The notes below the pieces were generated by a model. It worked only from the letters and a program-made list of their open reading frames with translations, did no database searches and had not been told where the DNA came from. Shown piece by piece: positions 16,959 to 26,851 of a DNA stretch of 64,000 bases. Location: assembly GCF_003667445.1 (NCBI RefSeq), contig NZ_RCTF01000008.1, forward strand, positions 62,001 to 126,000. The letters run 5' to 3'. Numbering within the stretch: position 1 is the first letter of the stretch; each line of letters opens with the position of its first letter. The position numbers were made by a program, and so were the translations under genes. The DNA comes from Xanthobacter tagetidis (GTDB lineage Bacteria > Pseudomonadota > Alphaproteobacteria > Rhizobiales > Xanthobacteraceae).

Positions 16959-17741
16959 TCAGGCGCCGGTGAAGCGCGGGTGGCGCTTTTCCGCGAAGGC
17001 GGCGCGGCCTTCCGCATAGTCGGCGCTGGCGTCGGCGCGGGCGCAGAGGGCGGTGGCCGCCTCCAGCATCGCCCCGTCCTGCGCGCGCAGCGCCCGCAAG
17101 GTGAGCTTGGCCGCCGCGAGGGTAAGCGGCGCATTTTCCGCGAGGCGGAGGGCGAGAGCGAACGCCGCCGCCTCCACCGCCTCGGCCGGCAGAAGGCGAT
17201 GCACGGCGCCGAGCGCAAAGGCGCGCGCCGCCGCAAGGCGCTCGGCGGTCAGCAGCAGATCGCCGACGGCGGGTCCGAAAACCTTGAGAAAGCGGGCGAC
17301 GCCGCGCGGATCATAGCCCAGCCCGAGCCGCGCGGCCGGGACGGCGAAGTGGGCGCCCTCGCTGGCCACCCTGAGGTCGCAGCTCGCCGCCAGCGAGGCG
17401 CCGGCGCCGATGCAGGGACCCTCGACGAGGGCGACGGTCGGCTGGGGGATGGCCTCCACCGCCCGGCAGGTGAACTCCACCAGGTCGTCATAGGCCACCG
17501 CATCGGCAGCGCCGGAGCGGGCGGCGGCGAAGCCCGAAATGTCCGCCCCCGCCGAGAACACGCCGCCGGTGCCGCGCAGCATGACCACGCGCACGTCCGG
17601 ATGGTTCGGAACCTGCTCCGCGAAGGCCCCGACCTCGCGCCACATCGCAGCACTCACCGCGTTGCGCCGACCGGGATTGTCGAGCCGCAGCACCGCCAGC
17701 GACGGTCCCGAGGGGAACTCGACGTGGACCGCGCCGCTCAT
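16959..17741 (-). CDS. Enoyl-CoA hydratase/isomerase (crotonase) family protein
   Basis: Crotonase-fold protein of 260 residues, normal length. The oxyanion-hole segments are seen as FSAGADISGFAAA and EGPCIGAGASLAASCD. The segment where classical enoyl-CoA hydratases carry a catalytic glutamate (PEI-like) reads VPAARLGLGYDPRGVAR, so the first acid is absent. A role as isomerase, hydrolase or decarboxylase is as likely as hydratase. Its start overlaps the alpha/beta hydrolase stop by four bases and its stop lies two bases before the ligase gene, so it is translationally coupled in the operon. It probably acts on the CoA ester made by that ligase. Confidence 0.88.
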   Translation of the reverse strand: MSGAVHVEFPSGPSLAVLRLDNPGRRNAVSAAMWREVGAFAEQVPNHPDVRVVMLRGTGGVFSAGADISGFAAARSGAADAVAYDDLVEFTCRAVEAIPQPTVALVEGPCIGAGASLAASCDLRVASEGAHFAVPAARLGLGYDPRGVARFLKVFGPAVGDLLLTAERLAAARAFALGAVHRLLPAEAVEAAAFALALRLAENAPLTLAAAKLTLRALRAQDGAMLEAATALCARADASADYAEGRAAFAEKRHPRFTGA

Positions 17742-18598
17742 GCGCCGCCCCCGCGATTGCGATGGCTCATCCAGGTGCCCGCCTCGGCGGCGGCGAACAG
17801 CTCGCCGAGCGCCGCATTCACCGCCGCCGGCTCCTCGCTGGTGATGGTGTGACCGGCACGCGGCAGCATCAGCAGGCCAGCGGTGGGCACCACGCGCTTG
17901 AGGAAGACACTCCCCTCGATGCAGGGGAAATCCTCATCGCCGACGATCACCAGAAGCGGCGGCTCGAACGCCTTCAGATCGGCTTCGAGCTCCCACAGGG
18001 TCGGGCGCTTGATCTGCAGGTTGAGCATGGTCAGCGCCGAGCCGAGCCCGGAATGCTCGGCGAGCATGCGCTCGAACTCGGCGAATCCGCGCGGATCCTT
18101 CGCCTCGAAGGTGAGGCGCATGGGCGCGCGGGCGTACTTGGCAGCCGCCTCGGCGATGGGCTCGCTGCGGAACATGTCGGCGATCGCCTCGCAGGCGATG
18201 ATGGAGGCGTCACGCTCCGCCGGGTTGGAGCCCCATCCGCAGCCGAGGGCGGCGACCGAAAGGCAGCGCTCGGGATGGAAAAGACCCACGTGAAGCGCCG
18301 TATAGGCCCCCATGGAGTGCCCCACCACGTGGGCGCGGTCGATGCCGAGCCCATCCATCACCGCGATCACGTCGGCACGGGCGCGATCCTGGCCATAGGC
18401 GGCGGGATCCTCCGGCACATCGGAGGGCAGGTAGCCGCGCGCGGCGAAGGTGACGCACCGATGGGCGCGCGAGAAGAAGCGCATCTGCGGCTCGAACGAG
18501 CGATGGTCCCCCGCGAACTCGTGAACGAACACGACGGGCGAACCGGAGCCCACATCCTCCACGTGGAGGCGGACATTGTCGTCGGTGATCACCTGCAT
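17738..18598 (-). CDS. Alpha/beta-fold hydrolase
   Basis: Soluble hydrolase of 286 residues, first gene of the minus operon. The nucleophile elbow GHSMGAY is near residue 95. The oxyanion-loop region VVFVHEFAGDHRSF has HEF where many relatives have HGF. The acid in VGDEDFPC and the histidine in RAGHTITSEEP complete the triad. I chose the ATG at 18598 because AGAGGG lies eight bases upstream; a GTG at 18607 is also in frame. In N-heteroaromatic pathways such hydrolases often act as deformylases or ring-opening amidohydrolases. Here that is only suggested by the molybdenum hydroxylase and amidase nearby. Confidence 0.88.
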   Translation of the reverse strand: MQVITDDNVRLHVEDVGSGSPVVFVHEFAGDHRSFEPQMRFFSRAHRCVTFAARGYLPSDVPEDPAAYGQDRARADVIAVMDGLGIDRAHVVGHSMGAYTALHVGLFHPERCLSVAALGCGWGSNPAERDASIIACEAIADMFRSEPIAEAAAKYARAPMRLTFEAKDPRGFAEFERMLAEHSGLGSALTMLNLQIKRPTLWELEADLKAFEPPLLVIVGDEDFPCIEGSVFLKRVVPTAGLLMLPRAGHTITSEEPAAVNAALGELFAAAEAGTWMSHRNRGGGA

Positions 18599-18641
18599 GT
18601 TTCGCACCCTCTAAATTGGCACGCACGCTAGTCGTAAAAAC

Positions 18642-18655
18642 ACTTGCACGCAAGT
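18642..18655. promoter_or_regulatory. Palindromic operator candidate A (MarR-type)
   Basis: ACTTGCACGCAAGT, with ACTTGC and GCAAGT as exact inverted halves around a two-base centre. It lies 44 bases upstream of the alpha/beta hydrolase start, where a repressor would block the minus operon. It differs by only two bases from site B. Confidence 0.72.
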
Positions 18656-18777
18656 CTATTTCGGACTGAGATGCTGACGTTATGCGGCTGAAAATATGTG
18701 ACGATACGTGAGCAGGATTTCCCGCATGATCCGTTCTGAATAAAGAATTTTATCGAAATCGCGGATCTTCAAAATAC

Positions 18778-18791
18778 GCTTGTACGCAAGT
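18778..18791. promoter_or_regulatory. Palindromic operator candidate B (MarR-type)
   Basis: GCTTGTACGCAAGT, matching site A at 12 of 14 positions; CTTG and CAAG are exact inverted halves. It lies next to AT-rich promoter-like sequence on the plus-operon side. Confidence 0.72.
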
Positions 18792-18800
18792 GATAAAATC

Positions 18801-18814
18801 GCTAGCATGCGAGC
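18801..18814. promoter_or_regulatory. Palindromic operator candidate C, degenerate
   Basis: GCTAGCATGCGAGC is palindromic except for one base pair and keeps the core of sites A and B. It begins 23 bases after the start of site B, so two dimers could bind on nearly the same face of the helix. Confidence 0.55.
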
Positions 18815-18997
18815 ATATAAAGCGAGGGCCGAACATGGCTGACTTCTGTGCAGGCGAGCGCCTCCGATCGTGCTTGCCGCCCTCGATCCAGCCATGCCGC
18901 ATCTGCCCGAGCAAGCACACGGGACGGCTCGCAAGCTGGGCCTCCCGCCAAAGAAAAAAGCCAGAATCCAGAAATTGAAAGCCAGAAGGGACGCAAG

Positions 18998-20164
18998 ATG
19001 AAGAGGTTGCTTCACACGCTATTGCTGCCGGCCGCGCTCTTCGCCTGGTCCGCCAGCGCCCAGGCCCAGGATGCACAGACCCAGGGCATCACCGACACCG
19101 AGGTGAAGGTCGGGGCGTTCGGCCCGTTCGGCGGCCCCGCCTATCTGTTCGGCAAGATCGCCATGAACGGCATCGAGGTGGTGTTCGACAAGGTGAATGC
19201 CGAAGGCGGCATCAACGGCCGCAAGCTGGTGCTGATCCGCGAGGACGACAGCTGCCGCGCCGAAGGCGCCATCGCCGCCGTCAAGAAGCTGGTCTATGAT
19301 GAGAAGGTGTTCGCTCTGATCGGCGGCGCCTGCTCCAACTCCACCCTGGCCGCCCGCGCCGAGATCGAGAAGGCGGGCGTGCCGTTCATTCTCAATTCGG
19401 CCACGTCCGACGCGATCACGACGCCGGTCGCGAGGAACATCTTCACTTCGCAGATCACCGCCTCGGTGGAGAGCCGCGCGCAGGTCGACTTCGCCATCGC
19501 CCGCGGCGCCAAGAAGATCGCCGTGGTGGCGATGAAGGACGCCTGGGGCATGTCGCGCTACACGCCCCTGATGAAGTATCTCGACGAAAAGGGCATCAAG
19601 CTCGTCGCCAATCTCGAACTCTCGCCGGATGCATCGGACGCCACCCCCCAGGCGCTTCAGCTCAAGGCGGCCGGCGCCGACGCGGTGATCCTGCTGCTCT
19701 ATCCGAAGCCGGCGGCGATCATGGTGCGCGACGCCACCAAGCTCGCCTTCGATCCGATCTGGATCGGCCAGTCCACCATCAACGATCTGAAGGCGTTCAA
19801 CGCCCAGGTGGGCATGCCGGGTGCGCTGAAGAACTTCGCCTCCATCACCTCCACCAAGTTCGACCCCTCCGACCCCGCCATCGCTGCGTGGAACGATCGG
19901 CTGAAGGCACGCTTCCCCAACGACGAAATCTCGCCCTTCAACATGTATGGTCTGGGCAGCGCGCAGGTGTTCGTGGAGGCGCTCAAGCTCGCCGGGCGCG
20001 ACCTGACGCGCGACAAGTTCCTGGCCGCGCTGGGCCAACTGAAAAACTTCAAGTCCGACGCCTATTTCGGTCCCATCACCTGCAACGCCCCGACCGACCA
20101 CCAGTGCAACCGTACGCCTGGGTGGTTCGCCTGGAAGGACGATAAGCTCGTTACCCTCGACTGA
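18998..20164 (+). CDS. Branched-chain amino acid-type ABC substrate-binding protein
   Basis: Periplasmic type 1 binding protein of 388 residues with a Sec signal peptide (KRLLHTLLLPAALFAWSASA, cleaved near AQA). The mature start, GITDTEVKVGAFGPFGGPA, is typical of LivK-like and aromatic-acid-binding proteins. Later segments AEGGINGRKLVLI and VFALIGGACSNST follow the family. The ATG at 18998 has AGAAGGG eight bases upstream. It opens the plus operon ahead of two permeases, two ATPases and a molybdenum hydroxylase. Relatives in such settings bind aromatic or heteroaromatic acids, which fits the downstream enzyme, but the ligand is not proven. Confidence 0.92.
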   Translation: MKRLLHTLLLPAALFAWSASAQAQDAQTQGITDTEVKVGAFGPFGGPAYLFGKIAMNGIEVVFDKVNAEGGINGRKLVLIREDDSCRAEGAIAAVKKLVYDEKVFALIGGACSNSTLAARAEIEKAGVPFILNSATSDAITTPVARNIFTSQITASVESRAQVDFAIARGAKKIAVVAMKDAWGMSRYTPLMKYLDEKGIKLVANLELSPDASDATPQALQLKAAGADAVILLLYPKPAAIMVRDATKLAFDPIWIGQSTINDLKAFNAQVGMPGALKNFASITSTKFDPSDPAIAAWNDRLKARFPNDEISPFNMYGLGSAQVFVEALKLAGRDLTRDKFLAALGQLKNFKSDAYFGPITCNAPTDHQCNRTPGWFAWKDDKLVTLD

Positions 20165-20203
20165 TCGGGCGTGGCGCCGGCCGGCAGCGGCCGGCGCCCG
20201 AGC

Positions 20204-21103
20204 ATGAAGACGCAGGACATGATGATCTTTGGCTATCTCATGGCGACGGGATTGACCACGGGCGCTCTCTACGCGCTCGTGGCGATCGGCGTCGTCGTCG
20301 TCTTCCGCGCCACGGGCGTGGTCAATTTCGCCCACGGCGAGATGTTCATGATCGGCGGCTTCCTGGCGTGGACCGCCCATGTGATGTTCGGGCTGCCGTT
20401 CCTGGTCGCATTCGCTGCCGCGGTCGCCGGCACGTTCGTGCTCGGCATCATCACCTATCAGACCACGTTCCGGCCGCTTGCCTCCACCGGCAACCAGAAC
20501 GCGATCCTGCTGGCGATGGTCGGCCTGTCCTTCGTGCTCAAGGGGATCGCGCGCGATCTGTGGGGCGGGAGAGGCGACTATCTTTCCTTCCCGCCGCTGG
20601 TCTCGCCGACCCCGGTGGACATCTTCGGTTTCATGATCATGTCGCAGCAGCTCATCGTGCTGGGCGCCGCCATCGCGGTCATGATCGGCTTCTGGCTGTT
20701 CTTCCGCTTCACCCGGGCGGGCAAGTTCATGCAGGCCACCGCGGACAACACCAAGGCGGCCCGGCTTGTGGGCCTGCGGGTGGACCGCGTGTTCATGCTT
20801 ACCTTCGCCGTGGGCGCGGCCATCGCCGGAGCGGCAGCCACCCTCATGGCGCCGCTCACCCTGCTTTATCCGGACGTGGGCTTCAGCCTGTTCGTCAAGG
20901 GCTTCGCCGCCGCTGCGCTGGGTGGCCTGGGCAGCATTCCGGGCGCCATCGTCGGAGGCTTCCTGCTCGGCGTCACGGAGCAGCTCTCGGCCAACTACAT
21001 CGCCACCGGACTTCAGGAGGTCGCGGCCTTCATCCTCATCTTCCTGGTGATGATCTTCATTCCCAACGGACTGTTCGGAACCGCGGCGCGGAGGCGCGTG
21101 TGA
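20204..21103 (+). CDS. Branched-chain-type ABC permease, LivH-like
   Basis: Inner-membrane permease of 299 residues, about eight helices. LivH hallmarks are the early TTGALYALVAIGVVVVFRATG with VVNFAHGEMFMIGGF, and the late GFAAAALGGLGSIPGAIVGG. The ATG at 20204 was chosen because the hydrophobic N-terminus follows directly. Two further in-frame ATGs (20219, 20222) are possible, and no strong ribosome-binding site separates them. Its stop overlaps the start of the LivM-like gene as TGATG. Confidence 0.92.
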   Translation: MKTQDMMIFGYLMATGLTTGALYALVAIGVVVVFRATGVVNFAHGEMFMIGGFLAWTAHVMFGLPFLVAFAAAVAGTFVLGIITYQTTFRPLASTGNQNAILLAMVGLSFVLKGIARDLWGGRGDYLSFPPLVSPTPVDIFGFMIMSQQLIVLGAAIAVMIGFWLFFRFTRAGKFMQATADNTKAARLVGLRVDRVFMLTFAVGAAIAGAAATLMAPLTLLYPDVGFSLFVKGFAAAALGGLGSIPGAIVGGFLLGVTEQLSANYIATGLQEVAAFILIFLVMIFIPNGLFGTAARRRV

Positions 21104-22082
21104 TGCTGCTTCGCCTGACCTCGCCGATGGCGGCGGGAATCGCGCTGTTCGCGCTCCTGTTCGCCGCCCCCCTTCTGGGAGCCAACGAGTACTACAGCTA
21201 CATCCTCAACCTGATGATGATCCATGTCATCGTCACGGTGGGGCTCAATCTGGTCATGGGCCATGCCGGCCAGCTGGTGTTCGCCAATGCCGCCATCTTC
21301 GGCATCGGCGCCTACGGGACGGCCCTGCTGATGAAGCATTTCGGCCTGCCGTTCTGGCTGTGCCTGCCGCTCGGAGCGATGCTGGCGGTCTCCATCGGCC
21401 TCGCGCTGGTGTTCCCGGCCCTGCGCCTTTCCGGCATCTATCTCGCGCTTGCGACGCTCGCTTTCGCGCAGTGCGCGCTCTGGGTGATGGTGCACTGGAC
21501 CCCGGTGACGTTCGGCGCCGGCGGCTTCACCATTCCCGCGGTGTCGTTCGCCCCCCTGCCGATTTCGCCCGACATGGGCATGTACTATCTGGCCTGGGCC
21601 GTCTGCGCATTGCTGGTGGTGCTGGCGCGCAACATCGTGCGCTCGCGCATCGGCCGCGCCTTCGTGGCGCTGAGCGACAATGAGATCAGCGCCCAGTCCC
21701 TCGGCATCGATCTCCTGCGCTACAAGGCGGCCGCGTTCGGCCTCTCCAGCCTGTTCGCCGGCATCGCCGGCGGCCTGTTCGCGGGAACGCTGCGGTTCGT
21801 CGGCCCGGAGAGCTTCGACCTGCACCAGATGATCCTGCAACTGGTGGCGGTGGTTCTGGGCGGGATCGGCTCGCTCGCGGGCTCGGTCATCGGCGGCGTG
21901 CTCATCGTCGTCGTGCTGGAATTCACCAAGGCGACGAAGATGTCGGTCGAGATCGTGTTCGGCGGCCTCCTGCTCGTGTTCGTGCTGTTCGCGAAAGGCG
22001 GCCTCGTGGTGTTCATCCGACGCTTCCTGCCCTCGTGGAACGAAACGCTGCACGCATCGCCCGCGCCGCGGAGCAAAGCGCC

Positions 22083-22086
<4 letters not shown>
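21103..22086 (+). CDS. Branched-chain-type ABC permease, LivM-like
   Basis: Second permease, 327 residues, with the LivM pattern LNLVMGHAGQLVFANAAIFG near residue 45, the loop RSRIGRAFVALSDNEISAQS with GIDLLRYKAAAF, and GGIGSLAGSVIGG near the end. It pairs with the LivH-like protein to form the channel. The ATG at 21103 overlaps the upstream stop by one base, and its own stop overlaps the next ATG by four, indicating translational coupling. Confidence 0.93.
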
Positions 22087-22858
<772 letters not shown>

Positions 22859-22859
<1 letters not shown>

Positions 22860-23563
22860 TGCTTCAGGTCGAACATCTCAACGTCTTCTACGGCATAACG
22901 GAAGTCCTGCGCGACGTCTCGTTCACCGTGCCCCAGGGCGAGATCTTTGCCCTCCTCGGCGGCAACGGCTCGGGCAAGACCACCATCATCAACACCCTCT
23001 GTGGGCTGGTGAAGCCGCGCAAGGGGTCGATCCGGTTGCTCGGCCAGGATCTCGCCGGCCGGCCGTGCGACCAGATGGTGCGTGCCGGCCTCATCCAGGT
23101 GCCCCAGGGGCGCGAGGTGTTCGCGTCGATGACGGTGCGGGAGAATCTGGAGATCGGCGCGGCGACCCGTCCGGCCGGCGAGATCGCCGGCGACCTCCAG
23201 GAAATGTATGCCCTGTTCCCGCGCCTCCGGGAGAAGCGGGACCGCCTGGCCGGCGCCCTTTCGGGCGGCGAGCAGCAGCAGGTGGCGATCGCCCGCGCGC
23301 TCATGGGCCGCCCGCGCCTGCTGCTCATGGACGAGCCCTCGGTGGGCCTGTCGCCCATCGTGGTCGAGGGCATGGTCGAGACCATACGGGACCTGAACCG
23401 GACCCGCGGCCTGACCATTCTCATCGTCGAGCAGAATGTGGGGGTCGCGGCCGCGGTGGCGAGCGGCGCCTATGTGCTGAAGGACGGCGAGATCGCCTAT
23501 TCCGGTTCCGCCCCGGACCTGATCGGCAATCCGGAGGTTCTGGCCTCATATCTCGGGCGATAG
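22859..23563 (+). CDS. Branched-chain-type ABC ATPase, LivF-like
   Basis: Second ATPase, 234 residues, with Walker A LLGGNGSGKTT, the typical LivF segment LIQVPQGREVFASMTV, signature LSGGEQQQVAIARALMG, Walker B LLLMDEPSVGLSP and LIVEQNVGVA. It completes the importer. A 70-base gap that contains a GC-rich hairpin separates it from the hydroxylase genes. Confidence 0.94.
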
Positions 23564-23577
23564 AGGATGTACCGGTC

Positions 23578-23592
23578 GGCCGGATACCGGCC
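23578..23592 (+). terminator. GC-rich hairpin between importer and hydroxylase genes
   Basis: GGCCGG and CCGGCC are exact inverted arms around ATA, with further partial pairing outside. No T run follows and the next genes run in the same direction, so it may act as an mRNA stabiliser or partial terminator and not a full stop. Confidence 0.4.
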
Positions 23593-23633
23593 GGCCAGAT
23601 ACGTCGATGCGGCAATTTGAGTGAGGTGACGGC

Positions 23634-26033
23634 ATGAACGCCGAGGCAAAGACCGGCCAGGGCATCGGCGCGCGCGTCCTGCGAAAGGAGGATGCGCGCC
23701 ACCTCCACGGCCGCGGCCGCTTCATCGCCGACATGAAGATGGCGGGGCTGAAGGAGGTGGCCTTCCTGCGCAGCCCCGTGGCCCACGGGCTGATTCGCGC
23801 CGTCGGCAAGCCGGCGGGCGCCGAGGGCGAGGTGTTCACGCGCGCCGATCTCGCCCGGGTGAAGCCGATCCGCTCCACGATCCAGCTGCCCACCTTCAAC
23901 GGCTCCGACCAGCACCCCCTCGCCTGCGGGAAGGTGCGCTTCGTGGGCGAGCCGGTCGCCATGTGCGTGGCCTCCGGCCGTGCCGAGGCCGAGGACCTTG
24001 CCGAACAGGTCACGCTCGACATCGACCCCCTCCCCGCCGTGGTGGATGCGCGGGCGGCGCGCGACGACGGTGCCGGCCCGTTCCTTCACGACGAATGGGG
24101 CAGCCACCTCGTCCTCACCACCGCCCTCGATACCGGCATCGACGAGGTCGCGCGAACGGCGCCGGTCAAGGTGACGCGCAGCTACCACATGGCCCGGCAG
24201 GTCATGAACCCGCTCGAAGGCAAGGCGGTGCTCGCCTATTGGGACGATCTCAAGGGGCAGCTGGTGGTCTACACCTCGACCCAGGTGCCGCACATGATCC
24301 GCACCGCCATCGCCGAGCACCTGGGCCTCGACCAGCGGGAGGTGCGGGTGGTGGCGCCCGACGTGGGAGGCGGCTTCGGCTACAAATGCGTGCTCCAGGC
24401 CGAAGAGCTGTGCCTCGCCTGGCTGGCCCTGACCTTCCGCGCCCCGTTCCGCTGGACCGAGGATCGGCGCGAGCACCTGACCTCCGGCGCCAATTGCCGC
24501 GAGCACGTCTACGAGGTCACCGCATACGCGGACACGCAGGGCCGGCTGCTCGGCATCGATGCGGACATCACCGTGGATGCCGGCGCCTACTCGGTCTGGC
24601 CTTTCACGGCATGCCTTGAGGGCACCATGGCGGCGCGCCAGCTGCCCGGGCCCTATGCCTTCCGCGCCTATCGCGCGCGCACCTGGACGGTGGCGACCAA
24701 CAAGCCCTCCATCGTCCCCTATCGCGGGGTTGCCAGGACCGGCATCTGCTTCGCCATGGAACTGACCCTGGACGCGGTCGCCCGCGCGGTCGGCCGGGAG
24801 CCGTGGCAGGTCCGGCGAGAAAATCTGATCGCCGCCGAGGCGATGCCGTTCACCAGCCCCGGCGGCGCCGTCTACGACATCGGCAACTATGCCGGCAGCC
24901 TCGATATGGCGCTCGGCGAGATCGACGTCGGTGCGGTTCGCCGGCGCCAGGCGGCGCGGCAGGCCGGCGAGCCGCTGGTCGGCGTCGGCTTCGCGAACTT
25001 CATCGAGATGACGGCGCACGGCACCCGTGCCTTTGCCCTCGCCGGCCTGCCCTTCGTCCCCGGCGCCGAGCCGGCGGCGGTGCGCTTGACCCCCGACGGC
25101 GGCCTGGAGGTACGCGTCGGCGTGCAGTCCCACGGCCAGGGCATGGAGACCTCGCTGGCGCAGATCGCCCACGAGGTGCTGGGCATCGACGTGGCCCGGA
25201 TCGCGGTGGTCCACGGCGATACGGAGCTGACCCCCTTCTCCACCGGGACCTATGCCTCGCGCTCCATCACCATGGCGGGCGGCGCCGTGGCCGAGGCCTG
25301 CGACCAGCTGGCCCGGCGCCTCGCCAAGGCGGCAGCGCACCTGCTGCAGTGCGCGCCCGAGCAGGTCGAACTGTCGGCCGGCCTGTTCCGCGGCCCGTCG
25401 GGCGACATCGCGGTGAGCGAGGTGGCGCGCATCTGGTACCTGAAGCCGGAGCTGCTGACGCCGCAGATGAGCCTGGAAAGCCTGGAAGTGACCGGCATGT
25501 TCCGCCCCAAGACGGACACCGGACAATACAGCTACGGCACCCATGGCGTTGTGGTCGCCATCGACCCGGCGACCGCGACCCTCGCCATCGAGGACTATGT
25601 GATCGTCGAGGATTGCGGAACCCGCGTGAACCCGCTGATCGTCGAAGGCCAGACCTATGGCGGCGCGGCCCAGGGCATCGGCACGGCGCTGCTTGAAGAG
25701 ATGCCCTTCGACGGCGCCGGCCAGCCGCTCGCCTCGACCCTTGCCGACTACCTGATGCCCGGCGCCGCCGAGATGCCCCCCATCCGCCTCCGCCACCTGG
25801 AGATCCCCTCCCCCAACACGCGCTTCGGCATCAAGGGCGTCGGCGAAGGCGGGGCGATCCCGCCGCCCGCGGCCATCTTCAATGCCGTCAACGACGCGCT
25901 CGCCTCGGCCGGTGTCGAAGTGTCGGCGACGCCGCTCACCCCGCGACGCCTGTTCGCAGCGATCGCCGCGTGGGAAGCCGCCCAGCCGGGCGCGACGCCT
26001 CCGGTTCCGGCCCCGCGGGAGCGGGCGCCGTGA
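23634..26033 (+). CDS. Molybdenum hydroxylase large (Mo-cofactor) subunit, xanthine dehydrogenase family
   Basis: Catalytic subunit of 799 residues, CoxL/XdhB-type. It starts with the family pattern GARVLRKEDARHLHGRGRFI. Cofactor-binding stretches include APDVGGGFGYKC near residue 240 and the Gly/Gln-rich GVQSHGQGMETSLAQIAHEV near residue 495. The base-catalyst glutamate is in IKGVGEGGAIPPPAA near the C-terminus. The loop that reads AYRCSFR in CO dehydrogenases reads IVPYRGVARTG here, so this is not a true CO dehydrogenase. It resembles hydroxylases of aldehydes, N-heteroaromatics or aroyl-CoA. It overlaps the FAD-subunit gene by four bases. Confidence 0.92.
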   Translation: MNAEAKTGQGIGARVLRKEDARHLHGRGRFIADMKMAGLKEVAFLRSPVAHGLIRAVGKPAGAEGEVFTRADLARVKPIRSTIQLPTFNGSDQHPLACGKVRFVGEPVAMCVASGRAEAEDLAEQVTLDIDPLPAVVDARAARDDGAGPFLHDEWGSHLVLTTALDTGIDEVARTAPVKVTRSYHMARQVMNPLEGKAVLAYWDDLKGQLVVYTSTQVPHMIRTAIAEHLGLDQREVRVVAPDVGGGFGYKCVLQAEELCLAWLALTFRAPFRWTEDRREHLTSGANCREHVYEVTAYADTQGRLLGIDADITVDAGAYSVWPFTACLEGTMAARQLPGPYAFRAYRARTWTVATNKPSIVPYRGVARTGICFAMELTLDAVARAVGREPWQVRRENLIAAEAMPFTSPGGAVYDIGNYAGSLDMALGEIDVGAVRRRQAARQAGEPLVGVGFANFIEMTAHGTRAFALAGLPFVPGAEPAAVRLTPDGGLEVRVGVQSHGQGMETSLAQIAHEVLGIDVARIAVVHGDTELTPFSTGTYASRSITMAGGAVAEACDQLARRLAKAAAHLLQCAPEQVELSAGLFRGPSGDIAVSEVARIWYLKPELLTPQMSLESLEVTGMFRPKTDTGQYSYGTHGVVVAIDPATATLAIEDYVIVEDCGTRVNPLIVEGQTYGGAAQGIGTALLEEMPFDGAGQPLASTLADYLMPGAAEMPPIRLRHLEIPSPNTRFGIKGVGEGGAIPPPAAIFNAVNDALASAGVEVSATPLTPRRLFAAIAAWEAAQPGATPPVPAPRERAP

Positions 26034-26851
26034 AGCCCGCCCGCTTCGACTATGTCCGCCCCCGCTCCGTGGAGGACGCCCTCGCGCGCCTGGCCTCCGA
26101 GCCGGGCGCCAAGCTCATCGCCGGCGGCCAGTCGCTGGGGCCGATGCTGAACCTGCGCCTTGCGCGGCCATCGCTGCTGGTGGATATCGGCGGCCTGCCG
26201 GAACTGTTTCAGGCCGACGCCGGAGCGGACGAGAGCTTCGTCGGCGCCGGGATCACCCACGCCATGATCGAGGATCGAATGGTGGCGGACGGCAGCGCGG
26301 GATTCATGCCCCATGTGGCACGCACCATCGCCTACCGCGCGGTGCGAAACCGCGGCACCATCGGCGGCAGCATCGCGCATGCCGACCCGGCGGCCGACTG
26401 GCTCCTGGCTCTGACGGCCCTCGGCGCGGATGTGATCGTGGCCCGCAGCACAGGTGAACGGCGGATCGCCCTCCCGCAATTCGTCATCGCCGCCTTCACG
26501 CCGGCCCTCGGCGAGAGCGAGATGGTGCTCGGCTTCACCTTTCCCAGCCTGTCGGCTGGCGCGCGCTTCGGCCATGCCAAGCTCGCCCGCAAGTTGGGCA
26601 AGTTCGCCGATGCCGCGGCGGCGGTGATCGTCGATCGCCCGCGCGGCGTCTGCCGCATCGCGCTCGGCCGGCCCGAGGGGCAGCCCGTGCTGCTGCCCGG
26701 CCTCGCCGATCAGGTCGCCGCCGACGGGCAACCCTCGCCGCAGGACATCGCCGCAGCCCTCGCATCCGCCCTGCCGGAACTCGATGCCTTCGAGCGACGC
26801 ATCCTGAGCGGCGCCCTCGGGCGCGCCCTTGCACAGGCCCTCATGCCATGA
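26030..26851 (+). CDS. Molybdenum hydroxylase medium (FAD-binding) subunit
   Basis: FAD subunit of 273 residues, CoxM-like, with the two flavin-binding motifs AGGQSLGPMLNLRLARP near residue 35 and RGTIGGSIAHADPAADW near residue 110. It passes electrons from the Fe-S centres to the acceptor. The start is a GTG that overlaps the large-subunit stop (GTGA), the usual arrangement in this family. Its stop overlaps the start of the Fe-S subunit. Confidence 0.92.
   Translation: MKPARFDYVRPRSVEDALARLASEPGAKLIAGGQSLGPMLNLRLARPSLLVDIGGLPELFQADAGADESFVGAGITHAMIEDRMVADGSAGFMPHVARTIAYRAVRNRGTIGGSIAHADPAADWLLALTALGADVIVARSTGERRIALPQFVIAAFTPALGESEMVLGFTFPSLSAGARFGHAKLARKLGKFADAAAAVIVDRPRGVCRIALGRPEGQPVLLPGLADQVAADGQPSPQDIAAALASALPELDAFERRILSGALGRALAQALMP

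Larger units (their letters stand above)
18599..18997. other. 399-base divergent promoter region
   Basis: Non-coding, comparatively AT-rich region between the minus hydrolase-ligase-amidase operon and the plus importer-hydroxylase operon. It contains at least three related palindromes (listed separately), one partial copy at 18623-18632 (GCACGCTAGT), and AT-rich hexamers such as TAAAAT at 18794 and TATAAA at 18816 that may serve the plus operon. Confidence 0.7.

Noticed and set aside
18680-19076. Minus-strand frames within the divergent promoter
   Set aside because: They overlap the palindromic operators and the signal-peptide region of the binding protein and show no domains.
23634-26033. 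CO dehydrogenase (coxL) identity for the large hydroxylase subunit
   Set aside because: The AYRCSFR active-site loop is replaced by PYRGVARTG, so CO oxidation is not supported although the subunit layout is CoxLMS-like.
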